NCBI GenBank assembly: GCA_020438905.1 | Contig: JAGQTQ010000021.1 | Coordinates: 7,080 to 64,739 of the forward strand | Reading direction: 5' to 3' | Length of the DNA: 57,660 bases | Source: Mycobacterium sp. | GTDB lineage: Bacteria; Actinomycetota; Actinomycetes; Mycobacteriales; Mycobacteriaceae | In this document: piece by piece, positions 1 through 7,265 of the stretch | Position numbering within the stretch: position 1 is the stretch's first letter | How the letters are laid out: each line of letters starts with the position of its first letter | Notes under the pieces: model-generated | What the model was told of the DNA's origin: nothing | The model's database searches: none | What the model saw: the letters and a program-made list of their open reading frames with translations, nothing else | Position numbers and translations under genes: made by a program

Positions 1-796
1 AGGTCACCCCGGCCTTGGCGGCCATCGCGGCGATACCGGTGACGGCTTTGGCGATCACCTCGGGTGTCAGGGCCGGCAGCACCTTCATGAAGGGGATCAT
101 CGCCCCGGCCTCGGAGATGACGCCGGTGAACTTGCCGTCGCGGATGCCGTAGTCGCCTCCCGGCGGATTCGGCGTCGTCGTGGTGACCCCGGCCGCCGCG
201 TAGGCCGCGGAGTTGACGTAGAAGAAGTGCTGCGAGGCGTTCATCACCACCACCGGCACCTCGGTGGAGACGCCGTCGAGCAGCTCGGTGGTCAGTTCGG
301 GCTGGCCGGGCAACAGGCTGGGATCGAAGAGCTGTCCGACGATCGCCTGCCCGCGGGGGGCCTTGGCCGCCGCCGCCTTGAGCGCGGCCAGTACCTCCTG
401 GAGGCTCTTGTTGGCATACGGCGAGCAGTCCACACCGTCGAACACCAGGGCCGAGCTCACCAGGTGAAGGTGCGGCTCGACGAAGCCCGGCAGAATCGTG
501 CCGGAGCCATGGTCGAGCACCTTCGTGCCGGGACCGACGAAGCTCTCCAGCTCCGCACGCGAGCCGACGGCCAGGATGCGCCCGCCGGCGATCGCCATCG
601 ACTCGGGCCGGACCGGCCCGCCGGGTTCCATGGTGATCAACGACCCGGTCACCAGAAGTTCCGCGGTGGAGCCTTCGCCAGACCGGTGCGGGTGCGCCGT
701 GCGCTCCGCGGCGGCGAGGCCGGTCAACGACATCCGTGCCGCGTTCGCCGGATGCGGCGCGCAACACCCCGAGCTGGACTGGTGGTGGTCAGTCAT
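1..796 (-). CDS. amidohydrolase family 3 protein, 5' part only
   Basis: The reading frame starts at the ATG at 796 and is still open at position 1, so about 265 N-terminal residues are present and the C-terminal part is outside the window. I read it directly from the minus strand. After a 40-residue N-terminal extension comes the usual beta-sandwich opening (TAELLVTGSLITMEPGGPV, then SMAIAGGRILAVG) and the metal-binding motif LPGFVEPHLHL, an HxH pair at the start of a TIM barrel. Family members of this type hydrolyse amide, imine or ester bonds with one or two metal ions. The substrate cannot be told from this part. It is divergent from the shikimate-dehydrogenase-like gene, with about 145 bp between them for both promoters. 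I see no signal peptide, so it is probably cytoplasmic. Confidence 0.85.
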   Translation of the reverse strand, partial: MTDHHQSSSGCCAPHPANAARMSLTGLAAAERTAHPHRSGEGSTAELLVTGSLITMEPGGPVRPESMAIAGGRILAVGSRAELESFVGPGTKVLDHGSGTILPGFVEPHLHLVSSALVFDGVDCSPYANKSLQEVLAALKAAAAKAPRGQAIVGQLFDPSLLPGQPELTTELLDGVSTEVPVVVMNASQHFFYVNSAAYAAAGVTTTTPNPPGGDYGIRDGKFTGVISEAGAMIPFMKVLPALTPEVIAKAVTGIAAMAAKAGVT

Positions 797-941
797 CGTT
801 GCCTTTCATCAGAATTCCGTGCGGCCGATGCGGCCCGCCGCCCGGCAGGTGGCCGGGAAGGTCCGCATGCGAATTGTCGAGGACAGGTCCGCCGCACCGG
901 TTTAACATGGCGCCATCACCATAATCCCGCCCCAGAAGCAG

Positions 942-1787
942 ATGACCGGGATGCTGGGCCACCCGGTGGCCGAGAACCCGATTGACCGCATGTTCGACGC
1001 GGTCTACGCGCACTATGGCCTGCCGTGGCAGTTCTGGAAATCCGATGTCGCCGACGAGCGAGATCTGGCCCTGGCGGTCGCGGCGCTCGCCCCGCTCGGC
1101 TATCGCGGAGTGGGGATCACCGTCCCCTACAAGGTCGCGGTGATCCCGATGCTCGACGAGATCGACGACGATGTGCGGGCCATCGGCGCCGCCAATTACC
1201 TGACCATCGAGCAGGGCCGCCTGATCGGCCACAACAATGACGGCAAGGGTGTGGTCGCCGCCATCGAGAAGGTGGCTCCCCTGCGCGGACAGCGGGTGGT
1301 GATGCTTGGCGCCGGCGGGGCCGGCCGCGCCATGGCGATGGAGATCGCCTGGGCCGGCGCCGAACATCTGACACTGGTGACTCGCCGCGAATCGCAGGGA
1401 ACCGAGGTGGCCCGACGCGTCGCGGAGGCCGCCGGGATCCCCTGCCAGTGGCAGCAGTGGGGGAATCCGGTGCGGGTGCCCGAGGGCACGACGCTGTTGA
1501 TGAACGCCACCCATCTGGGGTGCGCGCCGGAGCTCGAACCGGTTCCGGTGCAATGGGATTCGGTGGATCCGGCGTGCGTGGCGGTGGATGTGATCACCAA
1601 TCCCCGCATCACCCCGTTCCTGGCCACCGCCCGCCATCACGGATGCCGCGTCGTCGACGGGGTGGAGATGCTGGTGCAGTTGGCGATGCAGATCTTCCAG
1701 CGCTGGACCGGGGTCGTCCCCGAGGAGGCGGTGTTCCAGGCTGCGGTTGCCGAGGCCCTCGGCGAGGATCCCGCTCCCGCCGGCTGA
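942..1787 (+). CDS. shikimate/quinate 5-dehydrogenase-like protein (AroE superfamily)
   Basis: A 281-residue protein with the two-domain AroE layout. The N-terminal domain keeps the catalytic Lys in GITVPYK and the substrate-side Asp in NNDGKG. The Rossmann half has the dinucleotide loop GAGGAGRAMA, followed by LVTRRE, where the Arg suits NADP binding. The shikimate-binding Ser-x-Ser of true AroE, normally just after G-x-P, is replaced: the sequence reads GHPVAENPIDRMFD. It therefore probably acts on a different hydroxy-acid and is unlikely to be the housekeeping AroE. The frame is open back to a TAA just before 913 with no earlier ATG or GTG, so 942 is the first usable start. The preceding codons also look protein-like, so an unusual start cannot be excluded. 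The stop abuts the stop of the convergent ClC gene with no gap. Confidence 0.85.
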   Translation: MTGMLGHPVAENPIDRMFDAVYAHYGLPWQFWKSDVADERDLALAVAALAPLGYRGVGITVPYKVAVIPMLDEIDDDVRAIGAANYLTIEQGRLIGHNNDGKGVVAAIEKVAPLRGQRVVMLGAGGAGRAMAMEIAWAGAEHLTLVTRRESQGTEVARRVAEAAGIPCQWQQWGNPVRVPEGTTLLMNATHLGCAPELEPVPVQWDSVDPACVAVDVITNPRITPFLATARHHGCRVVDGVEMLVQLAMQIFQRWTGVVPEEAVFQAAVAEALGEDPAPAG

Positions 1788-3158
1788 TCAGTACTTCGAC
1801 AGGCTGCGCTCGCGCAGGCTGTCATAGATCGGCGGCGAGCCGACCAGGTAGGCGACCAGCACCGCCGAGGCGGTGGCGGCCAGGATCGGGACGATCGCCG
1901 CCGTCGAGGCGGTCATCTCCAGGACCAGGACCATGCCGGTCATCGGTGCCCGCACGCTGGCGCCGAAGAACGACGCCATGCCGACCACGGCCATCGGAAC
2001 CGCCAGGAACCCGATATCCCCCGGCCACACCAGGCCCACCACCTCGATGAAAAACACCCCCCACAGCGCGCCGACGGCCAGCATCGGCGCGAACAGCCCG
2101 CCCACGACCGGGGCGGAGTAGGACAGCGGACCGGCGACGAACCGAAGCAGCAGGTAACCGACGATCACCGAGAGCAGGAGCTTCTCACCGATCAGGATCG
2201 CCTCGGTCAACTCCTCCCCGCCGCCGACCGCCCGCGGGTAGACGTACATCACCAGCCCGATGACGGCGCCGATCAGTGCTGCCTTGGCGGCGCTGGGAAT
2301 CCGGTGCACCGAGGCCACGTGATCGAGGAAGAACAGAACCAGTTTGTTGTACCCGGCGCCGAGGACCCCGGTCAGCAGGCCGAATACGACGAAGAGGGGC
2401 AGCCACACGAGTTCGGGCTCCACGACGCCCGGTTCGAGCTGGAACTCCGAATGGTCGCCGAGGACGAGGCGGGAGCAGCCGACGGCCACCGATGCGGCGA
2501 ACACCGTCGCCAGTACGGTTTTGACCCGGAACGACCGGGTCACCTCCTCGAGGGTGAACAGGGTTCCGCCGATCGGCGCGTTGAACGCGACGGCCAGACC
2601 CGCCCCACCCAAGGCGGTCTGCATCATCCTGACCTCGTGGTCGGGCAGTCGGGCGTTGCGGGCCGCCTGGGCGCCGATCGCCGCGCCCATGTGAACAGTC
2701 GGTCCCTCCCTGCCCAGAACCAGGCCCGATCCGATGGCCAGCACCCCGCCGAGGAACTTCGCCGGGAGAAGCCGGATCTTCGGCGGTGGCGCTTGGCCCC
2801 GGTAGACCGCCTCGACGTGCTGGATACCGCTGCCGGCGGCCAGGGGTTCCCACCGCACCACCAGCGCGGCAAGCGAGGCCCCCAGAGCAGCTACGGCAAC
2901 CGGAACCAGCCAGCCCGGGCCCGGCAGTTGGTGGGCCCATTCGACGAGTTGCAGGCGCAACCGGTCGGAGGCTTCCAGCAGCCAGCGGAAGACGCCGCCG
3001 ACGAATCCCATGATCGCCCCGGCGATCGTCGCGGTCACGCAGATCAGGACTGCCCCGCGCATGGAGTCGTGGTCCTGAGCGCCGGCGGCCTTGGGTGATT
3101 GGGGAGATTCGGGGTTCGCCGACTCGTCCGGCACGGGCGCGTTCGGGGCGTCGGACAC
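1788..3158 (-). CDS. ClC family chloride channel / H+-Cl- antiporter
   Basis: A 456-residue polytopic membrane protein with all three ClC signatures in order: GSGIQ (variant of GSGIP) near residue 108, GREGPTVH near 149 with the gating glutamate, and GGLFAPMLAVGALWG near 348. The inner, proton-side glutamate is probably the one in VLVLEMT, which would favour H+/Cl- exchange over a pure channel. No C-terminal CBS domains follow, as is common in bacteria. The assigned start is a GTG at 3158 without a clear Shine-Dalgarno sequence, so the message may be leaderless. An internal ATG at 3062 (MRGAVLICV) would skip a Pro-rich 32-residue leader. Likely roles are anion homeostasis or acid resistance. 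It is convergent with and touching the AroE-like gene. Confidence 0.92.
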   Translation of the reverse strand: MSDAPNAPVPDESANPESPQSPKAAGAQDHDSMRGAVLICVTATIAGAIMGFVGGVFRWLLEASDRLRLQLVEWAHQLPGPGWLVPVAVAALGASLAALVVRWEPLAAGSGIQHVEAVYRGQAPPPKIRLLPAKFLGGVLAIGSGLVLGREGPTVHMGAAIGAQAARNARLPDHEVRMMQTALGGAGLAVAFNAPIGGTLFTLEEVTRSFRVKTVLATVFAASVAVGCSRLVLGDHSEFQLEPGVVEPELVWLPLFVVFGLLTGVLGAGYNKLVLFFLDHVASVHRIPSAAKAALIGAVIGLVMYVYPRAVGGGEELTEAILIGEKLLLSVIVGYLLLRFVAGPLSYSAPVVGGLFAPMLAVGALWGVFFIEVVGLVWPGDIGFLAVPMAVVGMASFFGASVRAPMTGMVLVLEMTASTAAIVPILAATASAVLVAYLVGSPPIYDSLRERSLSKY

Positions 3159-3174
3159 CTACGCATCGTAGGTG
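3156..3174. promoter_or_regulatory. perfect inverted repeat over the ClC gene start
   Basis: CACCTACG, a 3-nt spacer, and CGTAGGTG form a perfect 8-bp inverted repeat that contains the proposed GTG start of the ClC gene. It could be an operator or a start-occluding hairpin; nothing in the sequence separates the two. Confidence 0.4.
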
Positions 3175-3336
3175 CTCGCGTGGCGCGATGGGCCGACCCG
3201 GTGCGAAGACGCCGGTCGATACCATCTTTGAGGACCGCGTCGGTGGCGGCCGGCAGCGGACGGCGCGCTCGGAAGGCGCTGCGCCGTCTGCGCAACGCCC
3301 GGAACCCCGACATGACCTCGCGTCGCCCCCCGTGGG

Positions 3337-3480
3337 GTGATAGCCGAGTGGAACCCAGCTGCTGCCTTTCGCGACGGAACTAATCTGAAGGTCAACGCTT
3401 TTCGGCCCGACACCGACCACCCGGTCCCCATCGTCGTCGGCGCGCATCCCTACGGCAAGGACAGCACCAACGGGACGGGA
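3337..3480 (+). pseudogene. remnant of a CocE/NonD (X-Pro dipeptidyl-peptidase S15) hydrolase
   Basis: Within the 335-bp gap between the ClC and STAS-like genes, the plus strand encodes AAFRDGTNLKVNAFRPDTDH followed by PVPIVVGAHPYGKD. This matches the N-terminal beta-strand block of CocE/NonD-type serine hydrolases (R-DG-x-L, N-x-FRPD, P-x-x-x-AHPYGKD). The similarity stops near 3455-3480, where the frame runs into the end of the convergent STAS-like gene. No catalytic GxSxG, Asp or His region is present, so this is a truncated gene scrap. The remaining 3159-3336 holds nothing I can identify apart from the repeat at the ClC start. The call rests on my recognition of the family pattern. Confidence 0.5.
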
Positions 3481-3493
3481 CGCCCCGGCGAGA

Positions 3494-3847
3494 TCATGGG
3501 GTGCGCAACCACTCCCAGGCCTGCTCGGCCGCCGGAAAGTAGCGGACCTCGCGGGCGTAGAACGGTGCGGCGATCTTGGCCATCCACTGCTCCCAGTGGT
3601 GTTCCCCAACGATGGCCATCTTGGCGATCTTGGAGTGGAACTCCTTACCGAAACGCAGGTCGTCCAGCCAGGCGCTGGGCCGCTCGGAGGTGAACCCGCT
3701 CAGATCGCACAGAATCCGGGCTTCCCCGTTGTCCTGGACGAGCTTCTCCATCTCGGGGACCAGAACGGCGTAGTCCTCCTTGCCGATCGCACCCGAGAAC
3801 CGGTAGCCGACGACCGAACCTGAACTTTCCTCCAGTTTGGTGATCAT
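3494..3847 (-). CDS. STAS/SEC14-like (SpoIIAA-related) domain protein
   Basis: A 117-residue cytoplasmic protein made of one SpoIIAA-like STAS domain: strand EESSGSVVGYRFSGAIGKED, then a helix, then ILCDLSGF, then a helix (WLDDLRFGKEF) and KIAKMAIVGE, ending in a helix with PAAEQAWEWL. Proteins of this group are small, of unknown function, and sometimes bind lipids or regulators. No phosphorylatable Ser of the anti-anti-sigma type is evident. I start it at the ATG at 3847 (MITKLEESS) because the family begins there; an upstream ATG at 3871 would add eight residues. It follows the PhyH dioxygenase gene in the same direction, so co-transcription is possible. Confidence 0.75.
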   Translation of the reverse strand: MITKLEESSGSVVGYRFSGAIGKEDYAVLVPEMEKLVQDNGEARILCDLSGFTSERPSAWLDDLRFGKEFHSKIAKMAIVGEHHWEQWMAKIAAPFYAREVRYFPAAEQAWEWLRTP

Positions 3848-3916
3848 GAGTCCAGCCAACCCCATCCCCACCCGCAGCGCAAAGCCTCTCCGGCGGCCCC
3901 CCGGCCCCAGACCGAT

Positions 3917-4756
3917 TCAATATTGCTCCAGAAGCCGTTTCGGGTGCATACCGTCGACTTGGCCGATGAACGGCGGGTGGATGCTGTAGCCGAGCATCCG
4001 CCGGATGTCCTCCGAGACCGCCCGCACGGTGTCGCGGGTGGTCGACAGGGTGAAGGCCTCCTGAGGGCGCACCCAGGGTTCGCAGTACTGAGCGGTGACG
4101 GCCAGCCGGGGTCGTGGCGAGGTATTGGCACCCCCGCCGTGCCAGAGCGTGCCCAGAAAGAACACACACGAACCGGCGCCCATCACCACCGGGCGTCGCG
4201 CGGCGGGATCGGGCTTCTCCTCGCCCCACAGATGACTGCCCGGGATGATGTCGGTGGCGCCGTTGTCGGTGGTGAAGTCGTCGATCGCCCAGATGGTGGC
4301 CGCGCCCAATGCCTTTCGCGGGCGCGGCAGCGGGTAGAACGCATCGTCGGTGTGCAGCATCTGCGCCTGCTCACCGGGCAGGATGTTGATCACCTGGAGC
4401 ATGGACAGTAAATAGTTGGGCAGCAACAGCCGGTCCAGCAGTGCCAGCACGCGAGGGTGGTCGGCAATGCGGTCGAAGGCCCGGGTCTTGTTCAGCACGC
4501 TGTACACCCGCTGGGTGGCATGCCCCTCGAAGGGGTTGCGGCCACCGCGGTCGAGCAACGGGGCTGCCGCGGACCTGATCCGCGAGAGTTCGCCGCCGTC
4601 GAGAAGGTCGGGCAGAATCACGTAGCCGTCACGGAGCACGCGGGACAGATCATCCTGCGCCACAGCGGGATCCACGCTGTTCCCGGCGCTGGCGGTCCGG
4701 GGGTAGGTGCCGGCCAGGTCCGAGGCCAGCAATCGGGTGAACTCATCAGTGCTCAT
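3917..4756 (-). CDS. phytanoyl-CoA dioxygenase (PhyH) family Fe(II)/2-oxoglutarate oxygenase
   Basis: A 279-residue protein. The iron facial triad is visible as HTD in MLHTDDAFYP (about residue 134) and a distal His in FLGTLWHGGG. The following RPRLAVTAQYCEPW supplies the Arg expected to hold 2-oxoglutarate. IIPGSHLWG between them is the typical PhyH strand. Such enzymes hydroxylate acyl or small-molecule substrates, consuming O2 and 2-oxoglutarate; the substrate here is not evident. A good ribosome site (GGAGGAGAT) precedes the ATG at 4756. It begins only 24 bp after the dhaM stop and on the same strand, so it is probably transcribed with dhaKLM, although no biochemical link is obvious. Confidence 0.88.
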   Translation of the reverse strand: MSTDEFTRLLASDLAGTYPRTASAGNSVDPAVAQDDLSRVLRDGYVILPDLLDGGELSRIRSAAAPLLDRGGRNPFEGHATQRVYSVLNKTRAFDRIADHPRVLALLDRLLLPNYLLSMLQVINILPGEQAQMLHTDDAFYPLPRPRKALGAATIWAIDDFTTDNGATDIIPGSHLWGEEKPDPAARRPVVMGAGSCVFFLGTLWHGGGANTSPRPRLAVTAQYCEPWVRPQEAFTLSTTRDTVRAVSEDIRRMLGYSIHPPFIGQVDGMHPKRLLEQY

Positions 4757-4780
4757 CGATCTCCTCCGAGAGGTCAGCGG

Positions 4781-5512
4781 TTACCGGAAATCCCGATCGG
4801 CCAGGTTCGCGACGGCGCCGAGGACCGCGGGCGCCTGGGGGCCCCGCACCCGCAACTCCAGTTCGTCGCCACAGCGGGCATCGAGGGTCATCACATCGGT
4901 CAGGTTCGTGGCCGGCACCCAGGGCGAGTTACGGGTGCGATTGCGCAGTTCGGCACTCACCCCGTGAGCAGCGATTTCCTGGACCAGCCGAGCGGCCGGA
5001 CGCACGTGCAGTCCATGCTCCGCGGAAACGGTGATGTCGCCCACGAGAAAGCCTGTGCCGGAATTCGTTTCGTCCCCGCTGTCGGCAACCGCCGCCGAAC
5101 CCTTAGGCCGGAGTGCGGCGACCTTTGCCATCAGCGCTTCGGAGGCCTTCTCGGCGACTCCGGCGGCATCCGCTCCCCCGGCGGCGCTCACCGCTGCAAC
5201 CACGAGCCCTTCGACCAATGGCGCCGGGCAGAGCACGACGCGTTCACGGACTCCCTCGTCGAGCAGTTCCAGCGCCAGTTCGGCCGACAGCACCGCACTG
5301 CCCAGATCCATCAGCACCACCACGCCCCGCCCGTGATCGGCAGCGGTGATGGCCGCACTGATCTGCACGGCGTCGGTGCCGAAGGTGTGCTCGTCGAGTC
5401 CGGCGGCGATGACCATCGGGATGGCGTGTCCGCGAATCATCTCCTGCGCCAGAGCAACCGCCGCCCGGGCCAGCGGCCGGCTGTGGGAGACGACCACCAA
5501 TCCGACACTCAC
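4781..5512 (-). CDS. dhaM: dihydroxyacetone kinase phosphotransfer subunit DhaM (EIIA-Man + HPr)
   Basis: A 243-residue two-domain protein. The N-terminal EIIA-mannose domain carries its phospho-His in VVVSHS (His10). The C-terminal HPr-like domain carries GLHVRPA with His169. DhaM passes phosphate from phosphoenolpyruvate-dependent PTS proteins to the ADP bound by DhaL. There is no enzyme-I domain, unlike the longest DhaM versions, so a separate PtsI must supply phosphate. I start it at GTG 5512, which overlaps the dhaL stop in a GTGA arrangement typical of translational coupling. The frame is open further upstream, but that part lies inside dhaL. Confidence 0.92.
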   Translation of the reverse strand: MSVGLVVVSHSRPLARAAVALAQEMIRGHAIPMVIAAGLDEHTFGTDAVQISAAITAADHGRGVVVLMDLGSAVLSAELALELLDEGVRERVVLCPAPLVEGLVVAAVSAAGGADAAGVAEKASEALMAKVAALRPKGSAAVADSGDETNSGTGFLVGDITVSAEHGLHVRPAARLVQEIAAHGVSAELRNRTRNSPWVPATNLTDVMTLDARCGDELELRVRGPQAPAVLGAVANLADRDFR

Positions 5513-6150
5513 CCCGCCGACCCCCGCGCGGCGGTCGCGGCCGCGTCGATCAACATCGCCGCCGACGCCGCACCGGGATCGATGTGTCCGACGCTGCGAT
5601 CCCCGAGGTAGCTGGCCCGGCCTTTGCGTGCCCGCATCGGCCCGGTGGCATCGCGTCCCGCCACGGCGGCACCGGCGGCACGCGCCAACGCCTCGGGAAG
5701 CCCGGCGCCCTCGGCCAGAGCCGCGTCGAGGGTTGCCGAGGCCGGGGCGAGCGCGTCGAGCATCGTCTTGTCCCCCTGCTCGGCCCGCCCACGCTGCGCC
5801 AAGCCGAGGATCCCGGCCCGAAGTGCGGCGGCGAACGTCGCGTCGTCCACCGGATCCCCGGGGCCGAGTTCGTTTGCCATGCGCAAGAACAACGTCCCGT
5901 AGAGCGGGCCGCTCGCGCCGCCCACAGAACCGACGAGCGCCGTAGCCACCTGCTTGCACACCTGCGCGGGAGTCTGCGGGGCGCTCCCCTCGAGAGCGGC
6001 CACGACGGCGGTCATACCGCGCTGCATGTTGACGCCGTGGTCGGCGTCACCGATCGCGGCGTCCAGATCGGTCAGATGCTCCACGTTCTGTTGGATCAGC
6101 CGGGCGAATTCGCCGACCCAGGCCACAACCAGATCAGCGCCGACGCACAC
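5509..6150 (-). CDS. dhaL: dihydroxyacetone kinase ADP-binding subunit DhaL
   Basis: A 213-residue protein with the hallmark DhaL motifs: IGDADHGVNMQRG (Mg-ADP-binding aspartates), GGASGPLYGT, and GDKTMLDAL. It keeps ADP/ATP permanently bound and transfers the gamma phosphate to dihydroxyacetone held by DhaK, while DhaM recharges it. It begins three bases after the dhaK stop and its own stop overlaps the dhaM start, so the three genes form one operon read leftwards. Length is normal for the family. The product is cytoplasmic. Confidence 0.95.
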   Translation of the reverse strand: MCVGADLVVAWVGEFARLIQQNVEHLTDLDAAIGDADHGVNMQRGMTAVVAALEGSAPQTPAQVCKQVATALVGSVGGASGPLYGTLFLRMANELGPGDPVDDATFAAALRAGILGLAQRGRAEQGDKTMLDALAPASATLDAALAEGAGLPEALARAAGAAVAGRDATGPMRARKGRASYLGDRSVGHIDPGAASAAMLIDAAATAARGSAG

Positions 6151-6153
6151 CGT

Positions 6154-7146
6154 TCAGCACCCCCACCGAAGGGCCGGGGTCTTCACCGGGTGATCCCATA
6201 ACGCGACCAGCTCGTCGTCGGCCCGGCACAGGGTCACCGAGCAGCCGGCCATGTCCAGGCTGGTCACGTAGGACCCGACCAGAGAGCGTGTGACCCTGAT
6301 GCCAGCCCGGCCGAGCAGTCCGCTGACCTCTTTGAACATCACGTACAACTCGATAAGCGGGGTTGCGCCCATCCCGTTGACGAACAGCACCACCTCGCCG
6401 TTGAAGTCGAGGTCGGCCAGTATCGGTTCGACCAGCAGTTCGGCGACTTCCCTGGCCGGGGCCATCGGCACCCGGCGACGGCCCGGCTCACCGTGGATTC
6501 CGATGCCGACCTCCATCTGGTCTGCGGGCAGGTCGAAGGTGGGGTGGCCGACCGCGGGGACCGTGCACGATGTGAGCGCCACCCCCATGCTGCGGGATCC
6601 GGCGTTGACCCGCCGCGCCACCGCCGCCACCTGGCCCAACGGCTGTCCCCGGTCGGCGGCCGCGCCCGCGATCTTCTCGACCAGCAGCGTGGCGCCCACC
6701 CCGCGCCGCCCGGCTGTGTAGGTGCTGTCCTGCACGGCGACGTCGTCGTCGACCAGCACCGACTCCACCGTCAGCCCCTCCCCGGCGGCGAGTTCGGCGG
6801 CCATCTCGAAGTTCATCACGTCGCCGGTGTAGTTCTTGACGATGTGCACCACACCCGCGCCGCCGTCAGCACAGCGGGTGGCGGCGAGAATCGCATCCGG
6901 TACCGGTGAAGTGAAAACCTCACCGGCGCAGGCGGCGTCGAGCATGCCCGGCCCGACGAAACCGGCGTGCAACGGCTCGTGACCCGAGCCCCCGCCGGAG
7001 ACAAGCCCGACCTTGCCCGCCACCGGCGCGTCAGCGCGGCGCACGACGCGATGGGCCGCGTCGACACGCAACTCGGGATGCGCCGCAGCCATCCCGGCCA
7101 ACGACTCGGTGACGACGTCGGCGGGATCATTGACGAGCTTCTTCAC
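6154..7146 (-). CDS. dhaK: dihydroxyacetone kinase substrate-binding subunit DhaK
   Basis: A 330-residue protein. The covalent substrate-binding histidine is His218 in EVGIGIHGEPG, the same number as in the E. coli enzyme. GGGSGHEPLH, near residue 51, is the other active-site segment. DhaK binds dihydroxyacetone as a hemiaminal and receives phosphate from DhaL, feeding triose into glycolysis. It is first in the operon and divergent from the CoA-disulfide-reductase gene; the 119-bp gap must hold both promoters. I see no adjacent DhaS- or DhaR-type activator. Confidence 0.95.
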   Translation of the reverse strand: MKKLVNDPADVVTESLAGMAAAHPELRVDAAHRVVRRADAPVAGKVGLVSGGGSGHEPLHAGFVGPGMLDAACAGEVFTSPVPDAILAATRCADGGAGVVHIVKNYTGDVMNFEMAAELAAGEGLTVESVLVDDDVAVQDSTYTAGRRGVGATLLVEKIAGAAADRGQPLGQVAAVARRVNAGSRSMGVALTSCTVPAVGHPTFDLPADQMEVGIGIHGEPGRRRVPMAPAREVAELLVEPILADLDFNGEVVLFVNGMGATPLIELYVMFKEVSGLLGRAGIRVTRSLVGSYVTSLDMAGCSVTLCRADDELVALWDHPVKTPALRWGC

Positions 7147-7265
7147 ACCGCGACCCTACGCCGGGACCCGGGATTCCGGGGTTGGGCTAACGGCCCGATG
7201 GCGCCCCCGGAGATGGTCTACGCTCGCGCCACAGAGGCTGTGGAATACGTCAGGAGGGGGCAGCA

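Noticed and set aside
5513-5959. N-terminal extension of DhaM (392-codon frame)
   Set aside because: The extra part lies inside dhaL in another frame and is not protein-like. GTG 5512 gives a standard DhaM start coupled to the dhaL stop.
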